A DNA stretch of 64,000 nucleotides. Origin: an alpha proteobacterium U9-1i (GTDB lineage: Bacteria; Pseudomonadota; Alphaproteobacteria; Caulobacterales; Aquidulcibacteraceae). This document shows positions 44,261 to 51,366 of this stretch, in pieces. Within the stretch, counting starts at the first letter, position 1. Each line of letters begins with the position of its first letter. The notes below the pieces were generated by a model. The model did not search any database. It was not told where the DNA came from and worked only from the letters and a program-made list of their open reading frames with translations. The translations under genes were made by a program, and so were the position numbers. Location of the stretch: the NCBI GenBank assembly GCA_000974665.1, contig BBSY01000002.1, positions 1,891,716 through 1,955,715 on the forward strand, in the 5' to 3' direction.

Positions 44261-45013
44261 ATGGATCAAAGCCCGTTCCCTCCAAACTTCGACGCGCCCG
44301 TCGAAACCGAACAGACCCCGCTCGACCAACTCTGGGAAGCGGCGCGGTATTACATTCACTGCGCTTACGTGATGTTCGGCGGCCCGCAAAAGCTCGCCGA
44401 ACAAAGCTATCTCTCGCGCAAGGATCACAAACACTGCAGCGATTGGCTCTATCGCTGCGAAGAATTGATGCGGCGCTTGATCTTCATTCACGCGCTGCGT
44501 TTCTTCTGGATCGCGATGCCCAAAACCAAGCCGCGACCATTTCCCATCAGCTATTCATACGAAACCAAAAGCCTCGCGTTCGATCCCGAAAACCCGCGCC
44601 AATGGCGTGTTTCGTTCGATTTGAACGCATCTCCTCTTGGACCGCCGGCGTCCCCGCCGGCCAGCACCAACTCTTCTGAACAAAGCGCCGGCCGGCGAGA
44701 CGCCGGCGGTCCAAGTGAAACCGCGCCCGTGCTTTGCTGCACAGCGCTCGCACGCCGCCTCGAAGCTTTGCGCCGCGCCGCACTCAACCCCTTACACGTC
44801 ACCATGCGCCTGATGCGCATTCTGCAACGCCGCCAAAACGTCGCCGCGCTCGCGCACAAACTCGCGCAACCAACGCGCAGCTTCCGCGCCAAGAACACCA
44901 AACCCGGCGATCTCGCGATCGTCGACGTCATCCGAGAGCTGCTGCCCGCGTTCGAAGCGTGGCGCCAACGCTACGCCCCCGAAACGCCCGCGCTCGCGCT
45001 CGACACAAGTTAA
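44261..45013 (+). CDS. Unknown protein interrupted in frame by a palindromic element
   Basis: 250 residues, no recognised family. The N-terminal 120 residues are structured-looking (QLWEAARYYIHCAYVMFGG, EELMRRLIFIHALRFFWI). Residues about 126-152 come from the 80-bp inverted repeat at 44636-44715 and are low-complexity (Pro, Ser, Ala, Gly). The C-terminal part again looks helical (ARRLEALRRAALNPLHVT). The element is in frame and carries no stop, so the protein could still be made with an extra loop. Confidence 0.7.
   Translation: MDQSPFPPNFDAPVETEQTPLDQLWEAARYYIHCAYVMFGGPQKLAEQSYLSRKDHKHCSDWLYRCEELMRRLIFIHALRFFWIAMPKTKPRPFPISYSYETKSLAFDPENPRQWRVSFDLNASPLGPPASPPASTNSSEQSAGRRDAGGPSETAPVLCCTALARRLEALRRAALNPLHVTMRLMRILQRRQNVAALAHKLAQPTRSFRAKNTKPGDLAIVDVIRELLPAFEAWRQRYAPETPALALDTS
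44636..44715. repeat. 80-bp palindromic element inside a coding gene
   Basis: The arm CTTGGACCGCCGGCGT (44636 onward, 27 bp with the following CCCCGCCGGCC) is the inverse of GGCCGGCGAGACGCCGGCGG, TCCAAG (44690-44715), with one or two differences. The loop is about 27 bp. It resembles dispersed GGACCGCCGGC-type repeats and would fold into a very stable hairpin in DNA or mRNA. Confidence 0.9.
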
Positions 45014-45099
45014 CGCCCGCACGCGCGCCGACCGCACAAACCTCCAACGCCAACGCGTTGCGAGGCTCAATGTGCTGCGCGGAAACAAACCTAACGCGG

Positions 45100-45240
45100 A
45101 ACCCTCCCCTGGAGGGGGAGGGCAGGGAGGGGTGAGAGCGTAGAGCGCAACGTTTCAGCAAATGCGACGCGCAGCACATCACAACGGAGAAGCGCCGCTC
45201 ACCCTCCTCCTCCTTACCTCCTCCCCTCCAGGGAGGAGGA
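45100..45240. repeat. Palindromic repeat, family C, copy 3 (both arms)
   Basis: The left arm, 45100-45157, matches 32611-32667 almost base for base, down to GTAGAGCGCAACGTTTCAG. The right arm, 45197-45240, matches 32708-32749. A short related palindrome (CCCTCCC, loop, GGGAGGG) is at 45279-45297. Together they fill most of the 311-bp gap between the unknown gene and the MBL gene. Confidence 0.88.
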
Positions 45241-45324
45241 GCCTCGACGTCCCACCTGTCCAATCCAAAGCGCAAAAACCCTCCCTTGCAGGGAGGGCTC
45301 ATCGCTCCGTTCATCCGTTGAGCG

Positions 45325-46230
45325 CTAAGCCGCGCGCGCCAATCGATATTCGCTATCGATCGTCAGTTCGCCGCCGGTGCTTTGCACCATGCCGAGGTGC
45401 ACGAGGCGGATCATGTGCGCGAGCACCGAATGGCACGCGGCCGGGTGCAAATTCTTGTTCACGCTCGCATAAAGGATCGGCACGATGTCCTTGATCCGCG
45501 TCTGTCCGAGACGCAATTGCGCGAGGATTTGCGCTTCGCGCGCCATGCGGTGATCGATATAAGCCTGCACGAACGGGCGCACCTCGCGCACCGGCGGCCC
45601 GTGCGTCGGCCAAAGCGTCGCGTAATCGCGGTCGCGCACTTTCTCGAGGCTTTGGATGTAGCTCGTCATCTCGCCATCAGTCGGGCTGATCACGGTGGTG
45701 GACCAGCCCATGATGTGATCGCCTGGGAAGAGCGCGTTCTCTTCCTTCAGCGCATAGGCCATGTGGTGGGTGGTGTGGCCCGGTGTGAACACCGCTTCGA
45801 TGGTCCAGCCTGGACCAGAAAACGTATCGCCGTCCTCGATCTTCACGTCCGGTGTGAAGTCGAGATCGTCACCCGCTTCGAGCCGAATTTCCGAATGGCT
45901 CGAAATCACCGGCAGCCCACACGCATAAACTTTGGCGCCCGTCGCCTCCGCCAGCGGATGCGCAGCGGGGCTGTGATCCATATGGCCATGGGTGACGAAA
46001 ATATGCGTGACGCGCTCGCCTTTGACGGCGTTCAGCAGCACGTCGAGATGTCCTGGCTGATCGGGGCCTGGGTCGATCACCGCCACTTCGCCTTGGCCGA
46101 TGATGTAAACGCCAGTGCCGCGATAGGTGAAGGGCCCCGGATTGTTGGCCACGACGCGCCGGATCAGCGGGCTCACCTGATCGGGCACGCCGTACTCGAA
46201 CGCCATTTCCGTTATGAACGGGATCGCCAT
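45325..46230 (-). CDS. MBL-fold metallo-hydrolase (LACTB2-like)
   Basis: 301 residues from the ATG at 46230. The metal motif HGHMDHSPAA (HxHxDH) is intact, with His in TPGHTTHHMA and Asp in FPGDHIMGW. The C-terminal winged-helix-like part is typical of the LACTB2/RNase group. The natural substrate could be RNA, a thioester or a lactone; sequence does not decide. It is 15 nt downstream of the ATP-grasp-like gene. Confidence 0.88.
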   Translation of the reverse strand: MAIPFITEMAFEYGVPDQVSPLIRRVVANNPGPFTYRGTGVYIIGQGEVAVIDPGPDQPGHLDVLLNAVKGERVTHIFVTHGHMDHSPAAHPLAEATGAKVYACGLPVISSHSEIRLEAGDDLDFTPDVKIEDGDTFSGPGWTIEAVFTPGHTTHHMAYALKEENALFPGDHIMGWSTTVISPTDGEMTSYIQSLEKVRDRDYATLWPTHGPPVREVRPFVQAYIDHRMAREAQILAQLRLGQTRIKDIVPILYASVNKNLHPAACHSVLAHMIRLVHLGMVQSTGGELTIDSEYRLARAA

Positions 46231-46245
46231 GCGCACTTGCCTCAA

Positions 46246-47211
46246 TCAATTCTGATTAGTCGGCCCACGAATGTAGGCGCCGAATGCTTCGGCGAGGATG
46301 TGCGCGGCCTTCAGCTTGTCCGGCAAGTTCAATGCGATGGGCGGCCCCATATCGGTTTTATTTGCGTCCACGATATACAATTTGCCGTCATTGCGGTCGC
46401 GGAGCACGTCCACGCCGCCCCAGTCCAAGCCAATCGCCCGCGTGAACGCGCCGATTTTTTCAATCTCCGCCGCACTGAATACGCTCTCAGGCGTCGTCAG
46501 CATCACTTCGGAATTCGTATTGAGGAAGCGTTTGGATACAGGCCGTCGCTTGATGAACGTCACGATCGCTTTACCGCCGATCGTGCAGGTGCGCAGATCG
46601 TCGACGTGATCCAGGTCGATGCCGCGGTTGTCGATCACGCGCTGATAGGAGCGCCCGGGCTGGGCCGGCGCCGGGCATTGAATGATGCGCCCGTCATGGG
46701 CCGCGTTCAGCTCCGACTTCTCAACTGCTTGCCCAGTGTAATGCGCTGGATCGACGGCGAGCTGGTAACCGAACACGTCCTCGAATGCGCGCGCCACGCG
46801 CGACTTGGAAACGTCGCTGCAGCCAAAATTGATCAGCCGCGCACCAGGTTTCAGCCACAGCGGCGCTGGGTTTGGGCTGTACGTGCTGTCTTGAAACTGC
46901 ATCACCACGTCGGCCTGGGCCGGATCCTTGGCAAGCTTGGCGCCCGCAAGCCGCGACACAGACCAGATCAAATACCAGGGCCGCGCGCGCTCCGGCGTGA
47001 AGGCGATGGTGAACGGCGCGCCGATCGGCTTGGTGGCTTTGATGGTGAAGAAGTAGCGGAACCAGTCGCGCACGTCCGCCAGCACCGCCGGCGTATACGG
47101 CACGCGCGCGCCCGTGGAGCGCACGGTGAGCGCGGTTGGGCCGAACTCGAAGTCCCGAAGCCATATCGGACCTTCAGTGCGGAACGACCGCGGAGTGACC
47201 TCTGCTTCCAT
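46246..47211 (-). CDS. ATP-grasp-like protein of unknown function
   Basis: 321 residues. The C-terminal half reads like an ATP-grasp lobe: GKAIVTFIKRRPVS, then NTNSEV and IGLDWGGVDVLRDRNDGKLY followed by IVDANKTDMGPP, which should bind Mg-ATP. The N-terminal half has no recognised domain. It may ligate an unknown carboxylate. It is transcribed with the MBL gene. Confidence 0.6.
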   Translation of the reverse strand: MEAEVTPRSFRTEGPIWLRDFEFGPTALTVRSTGARVPYTPAVLADVRDWFRYFFTIKATKPIGAPFTIAFTPERARPWYLIWSVSRLAGAKLAKDPAQADVVMQFQDSTYSPNPAPLWLKPGARLINFGCSDVSKSRVARAFEDVFGYQLAVDPAHYTGQAVEKSELNAAHDGRIIQCPAPAQPGRSYQRVIDNRGIDLDHVDDLRTCTIGGKAIVTFIKRRPVSKRFLNTNSEVMLTTPESVFSAAEIEKIGAFTRAIGLDWGGVDVLRDRNDGKLYIVDANKTDMGPPIALNLPDKLKAAHILAEAFGAYIRGPTNQN

Positions 47212-47261
47212 CGCGCGGTTAACTCCGTTCCCCGCGGCCCGCCGGTTGCATCAGGCTCATC

Positions 47262-47390
47262 ATGGCGCTCGCAATTAATCTCTGCATGTTCACGCTCGAT
47301 CGGGTCCGCACAATATTGCTCGCCCTGTCCTTGATCGTGATGTTGAAGACCGCCTGGGTGCTTAGCGCCCACGCCATCCTTGGTTATTGA
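47262..47390 (+). CDS. Possible small membrane protein (42 aa)
   Basis: An ATG at 47262 opens a 42-codon frame with one hydrophobic helix (TILLALSLIVMLKTAWVLSA). There is no strong Shine-Dalgarno. It lies in the divergent gap upstream of the ATP-grasp-like gene and overlaps the end of the DUF442 gene by 7 bp on the other strand. It is a candidate only. Confidence 0.3.
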   Translation: MALAINLCMFTLDRVRTILLALSLIVMLKTAWVLSAHAILGY

Positions 47391-47818
47391 CCCGGCGCAA
47401 GCTGTACGAGCGCCCCGCGCGTCCCGCTCAGATCGTATCCCGCCTTGCCCGCCAAGGCGACGAGTTCATCCGGGCTCAGGCTCCCCTGGAGGGCCTGGGC
47501 CATGGCCCACGCCGTTACAGACCGCGTCCCGGTTCGGCAATAGGCCAGGACAGGCCCAGGCGCATCTTCGATCACTTGCGCAGTCGCTGCGACCACCCCG
47601 GGAGGCGGGGGCATGACGAAGGGGAGCGCCTGGTAGGCGATTCCCGCGGCCTCGGCGGCGGCCTTCATTTCGGTGCCAGAGGCTTGTTCGGCCGACTCAC
47701 CCTCAGGCCGATTGTTGATGACGAGCTTGATTCCAAGGGCCGCAGCCTCGGCCATATCGACCGGAGACAGTTGCGACGCGACGAAAAAGTCAGGCGTGAC
47801 TTGGCGAATATTGCTCAT
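47384..47818 (-). CDS. DUF442/TIGR01244 family phosphatase-like protein
   Basis: 144 residues from the ATG at 47818 (the longer frame to 47938 runs under the permease gene). It has a protein-tyrosine-phosphatase-like fold. The catalytic loop is LAYCRTGTRSVTAW, with nucleophile Cys and Arg. This family is often fused to sulfide-oxidising or beta-lactamase-like domains. It is probably a phosphatase or sulfur-transfer enzyme. Confidence 0.87.
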   Translation of the reverse strand: MSNIRQVTPDFFVASQLSPVDMAEAAALGIKLVINNRPEGESAEQASGTEMKAAAEAAGIAYQALPFVMPPPPGVVAATAQVIEDAPGPVLAYCRTGTRSVTAWAMAQALQGSLSPDELVALAGKAGYDLSGTRGALVQLAPGQ

Positions 47819-47895
47819 GCGTCGGCCACGTTGACACGGCTTGCGGAGGAAGCAAGGTTCCGCCCGTTGCCGCTTCGGCGCCTCGGGACGTTTGG

Positions 47896-48825
47896 ATGCT
47901 TGCTCTCGCCACACGCCGCCTGATCGCAGCGCTGCCAACGCTCTTCTTTATCATCGCCGGCGCCTTCTTCCTGATGCACATGGCGCCGGGCGGGCCGTTC
48001 ACGAAGGAGCGGCAGATGCCGCCCGAGATCGAGCGGCGGCTGCTGGCCGAGTACAACCTCGACTTGCCGGTCCACGAGCAGCTCTTCCACTATTTGGGCG
48101 ATCTGGCGCAGGGCGATCTCGGCCCGTCCATGACCTACAAGGACAAGAACGTCATCGACATCATCGCCGAAGGCGCGCCCACCAGCGCCATGCTCGGCCT
48201 GAGCGCGATGGGATTGGCGCTCTTCATCGGCGGCGCGCTCGGCATAGTCGGCGCCCTGAACCAGAACCGCGGGCTGGACTTTCTCGTCATGGCGCTTGCG
48301 ATCCTCGGGGTCTGCCTGCCGCCGCTCGTGATGGGGCCGGTGATGCAGCAGCTGTTCGGCGTGCAGCTCCACTGGCTGCCGACAGGCGGGCTCTACCGCG
48401 ACGAATTCCGCTTCGAGTATCTGTTTTTGCCAGTGCTGACATTGTCGCTGCCGATGATCGCCATCATCTCGCGGCTGATGCGCGCTTCGATGATTGAAGC
48501 AATGCGTTCGAATGCGATCCGCACAGCGCGCGCCAAAGGTTTGCCCGAGTTGCGTGTCATTCTGCGGCACGCTCTGCCAATCGCACTCTTGCCGATCGTT
48601 TCCTACGCCGGCCCAGCCCTCGCCGGCGTGATGGCGGGCTCGTTCGTAATCGAGACGGTTTATCAGCTGCCGGGCATCGGCAAGCAATTTGTCCTCGCCG
48701 CCCAGCAGCGGGATTATACTTTGGTGATGGGCGTCGTGCTCGTCTATTCGATCCTGATCATCTTTCTCAACCTGGCCGCGGACCTTCTCTACCGCGTGCT
48801 CGATCCGAGGTCGCGCACGCCATGA
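47896..48825 (+). CDS. oppB: Peptide ABC transporter permease (OppB/DppB-type)
   Basis: 309 residues with about six membrane helices. The N-terminus (RRLIAALPTLFFIIAGAFFL) and the EAA-type loop (EAMRSNAIRTARAKGLPELR) are typical of the DppB group. It forms one half of the membrane channel. It overlaps the OppC gene by 4 bp (ATGA). Confidence 0.93.
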   Translation: MLALATRRLIAALPTLFFIIAGAFFLMHMAPGGPFTKERQMPPEIERRLLAEYNLDLPVHEQLFHYLGDLAQGDLGPSMTYKDKNVIDIIAEGAPTSAMLGLSAMGLALFIGGALGIVGALNQNRGLDFLVMALAILGVCLPPLVMGPVMQQLFGVQLHWLPTGGLYRDEFRFEYLFLPVLTLSLPMIAIISRLMRASMIEAMRSNAIRTARAKGLPELRVILRHALPIALLPIVSYAGPALAGVMAGSFVIETVYQLPGIGKQFVLAAQQRDYTLVMGVVLVYSILIIFLNLAADLLYRVLDPRSRTP

Positions 48826-49733
48826 CCGACCCAACCATTGGCGAAACGCCAACCGATGCCGCCGCGCTCACAAAGGGGCGTTCGCTCTGGGAGGATGCGC
48901 GCCGGCGTTTGATGCGCAACCCCGCCGCGGTGGCGAGCCTCTATGTCGTGTCGCTGCTGGTGCTGCTCGCCGCGTTTGGGCCGATGCTGTGGGTGCATAA
49001 CGTCGAGGACATATTCCGCGAGCGCGTGGGCATCGCCCCAACCTTTGAGCATATGCACCTTTTGGGCACCGACACCGAAGGCCGCGATATGGTCGCGCGG
49101 CTGTTGTTCGGCCTGCGCATCTCGCTGCTCGTGGGCTTGGCCGCCACAGTGGTCGCGCTGACAATCGGCGTGCTCTATGGCGCCATCGCAGGCTTCCTCG
49201 GCGGTGTGGTGGATGAGGTGATGATGCGCTTCGTTGATGCGCTTTACGCCATCCCGTTCATCTTCTTCGTCATCATGCTGATGACGGTGATCCAAACGCC
49301 GGATCCGTTTCTGAAGCTCATGCTCATCTTCCTCGCCATCGGCGCGGTGGAATGGCTCACCATGGCGCGGATCGTGCGCGGGCAGACGATCGCGCTTCGC
49401 AAGAAGGAATTTGTGGAAGCCGCGCGCGCCGCCGGAGCTCAGCCGCTGCAGATCGTGCTCCGCCACATCGTGCCCAACGTGCTGGGGCCAGTGGTGGTGT
49501 TCGCGACTTTGAACATCCCGGTGATCATCCTGGCCGAGAGCTTTCTCTCGTTCATCGGTCTGGGCGTGCAGGAGCCGCTGACGTCGCTAGGCGCCCTGAT
49601 CTCACGTGGCGTCGCCCAAGCGCAGGCCCCATGGATGCTGGCCGCGCCCGCAGCGATGATGCTGATCACGCTGCTGGCGCTCAACTTCTTGGGCGACGGT
49701 CTGCGCGACGCGCTCGACCCGAAGGAACGCTGA
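48822..49733 (+). CDS. oppC: Peptide ABC transporter permease (OppC/DppC-type)
   Basis: 303 residues, about six membrane helices with a long periplasmic loop after the first. The EAA loop is VEAARAAGAQPLQIVLRHIVP and HLLGTDTEGRDMVARLLFGL is a DppC hallmark. It is the second half of the channel. The substrate-binding gene begins 1 nt after its stop. Confidence 0.93.
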   Translation: MTDPTIGETPTDAAALTKGRSLWEDARRRLMRNPAAVASLYVVSLLVLLAAFGPMLWVHNVEDIFRERVGIAPTFEHMHLLGTDTEGRDMVARLLFGLRISLLVGLAATVVALTIGVLYGAIAGFLGGVVDEVMMRFVDALYAIPFIFFVIMLMTVIQTPDPFLKLMLIFLAIGAVEWLTMARIVRGQTIALRKKEFVEAARAAGAQPLQIVLRHIVPNVLGPVVVFATLNIPVIILAESFLSFIGLGVQEPLTSLGALISRGVAQAQAPWMLAAPAAMMLITLLALNFLGDGLRDALDPKER

Positions 49734-49734
49734 C

Positions 49735-51366
49735 ATGAGCGGATTTTGGACCAACCGACGCAATCTTCTCGCCGGCGCCGCTGGCGTAGGTGCGGCGTCT
49801 TCGCTGGGCGCGTGTGCGTCCTCACGCATCATCGGCTTCGACAAGGCCAAGAAGACGCTCGACATCAATAACGCGGGCGAACCGCTTTCGCTTGATCCGC
49901 ACAAGGCGTCCGGCACCTGGGAAAACAACATCATCGGCAACATGTTCATCGGCCTCGTCACCGAGAACGCCAAGGCCGAGCCAATTCCCGGCATGGCGGA
50001 GCGCTGGGAGGTGAGCGAGGACGGTCTCACCTGGACCTTCTTCCTACGCGAAGCTGTATGGTCTGACGGTGAAGCCTGCGATGCGCATGATTTCGAGTAT
50101 GCGTTCCGGCGCATTCTCGATCCGGCGAACCTGGCCGAATATGCGTCCATCCTTTATTCGATCAAAAACGCGGTCGCCGTGAACAATGGCGATCTGCCGC
50201 CGGATCAGGTTGGCGTCACCGCGCTCGACGATCGCACGCTGGAAATCCGCCTTGAGCATCCAGCGGGCTACCTCCCGCAAATACTGAAGCACTACACCGC
50301 TTATCCGGTGCCCAAGCACAAGATCGAGCAATTCGGCGATCAATGGGTGAAACCCGAGAACATCGTCGTCAACGGGCCATATACGCTGCAGAAATGGTGG
50401 TCCAATTACATGGTCCACCTCGTGCGCAACCCGAGCTTCTGGGAGAACGATCAAGTTGTTCTGGAAGAGCTGTATTTCTACCCGTCCACCGATGTGAACG
50501 CCGCCGCGCGCAAGGTGCAAAGCGGGGAGTGCGGTTGGTCCAACCGCTTTCCCTCCAACCAGGTCGAGACGTTGCGCACCGAGTTGCCCGGCTTCGTTCG
50601 TGTCGCGCCGTTCCTCACTTGCATCTATTTTTCGTTCAACACGACGCGCGCGCCGTTTGACGATCCCCGCGTGCGCAATGCGCTCGCCATGTCGCTTGAC
50701 CGCGAATTCATCGCAACGCGCATCTACCTCACTGGTGAAACCCCCGCGTACTCGTTCGTACCGCCGGGCATCGCCAATTATCCGCAAGGCGGTGCGCGTT
50801 ATCCCTGGGCCGATCGCCCGCTGGCCGAACGGCGCGTCGAAGCAGAGCGTTTGTTGCGCGAAGCCGGGTTCGGGCCGGACAATCCGCTGCGCGTCGAGTA
50901 TTCGCACCGCAACACCAGCGACAATCCGCGGGTCGCTGTCGTCGTGCAGAACGATTGGGGTCAGATCGCGCCGTGGGTGATTGTCGAATTGCGCGGTACG
51001 GAAACGCAAATCCACTACGCCAATCTGCGCTCCAAAAATTATCAAGTGGGCGATGGCGCCTGGGTCGCGGATTACAACGACGCCAAAACCTATTTGACGC
51101 TATGCGAAACCCAAACCGGTGCGCAGAATTATTCCGGCTACTCAAATCCAACCTATGACGCGCTGATGCGCCAATCGGATTTCGAGCCGGATGTCGTGCG
51201 CCGCGGCGAGATCATGGCGCAGGCCGAGCAAGTGATGCTCAACGACGCGCCGATCTGCATGAGCGTATTCCAGGTCTCGACCAACCTCGTTCACCCCGAT
51301 CTCACCGGTTACGAGGACAATCTGGAAGACATTCACCGCGCGCGGTGGTTTGGGATTAAAGCTTAG
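49735..51366 (+). CDS. oppA: Peptide ABC transporter substrate-binding lipoprotein (OppA-type)
   Basis: 543 residues. It has an RR-containing signal (TNRRNLLAGAAGVGAAS) with lipobox LGAC, so it is a lipid-anchored binding protein. The family motif LDINNAGEPLSLDPHKASG is present at the mature N-terminus. It collects oligopeptides for OppBC. No OppD or OppF ATPase gene follows, as the next gene is on the other strand, so ATPases must come from another locus. Confidence 0.92.
   Translation: MSGFWTNRRNLLAGAAGVGAASSLGACASSRIIGFDKAKKTLDINNAGEPLSLDPHKASGTWENNIIGNMFIGLVTENAKAEPIPGMAERWEVSEDGLTWTFFLREAVWSDGEACDAHDFEYAFRRILDPANLAEYASILYSIKNAVAVNNGDLPPDQVGVTALDDRTLEIRLEHPAGYLPQILKHYTAYPVPKHKIEQFGDQWVKPENIVVNGPYTLQKWWSNYMVHLVRNPSFWENDQVVLEELYFYPSTDVNAAARKVQSGECGWSNRFPSNQVETLRTELPGFVRVAPFLTCIYFSFNTTRAPFDDPRVRNALAMSLDREFIATRIYLTGETPAYSFVPPGIANYPQGGARYPWADRPLAERRVEAERLLREAGFGPDNPLRVEYSHRNTSDNPRVAVVVQNDWGQIAPWVIVELRGTETQIHYANLRSKNYQVGDGAWVADYNDAKTYLTLCETQTGAQNYSGYSNPTYDALMRQSDFEPDVVRRGEIMAQAEQVMLNDAPICMSVFQVSTNLVHPDLTGYEDNLEDIHRARWFGIKA

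Noticed and set aside
42397..44262. Minus-strand ORF of 621 codons opposite the acyl-CoA ligase
   Set aside because: It is fully antisense to a gene with complete ANL motifs and has no domain of its own.
45382..47334. Plus-strand ORF of 650 codons over the MBL and ATP-grasp-like genes
   Set aside because: It spans two genes on the other strand that have recognisable motifs; its own sequence is His/Arg-rich noise.
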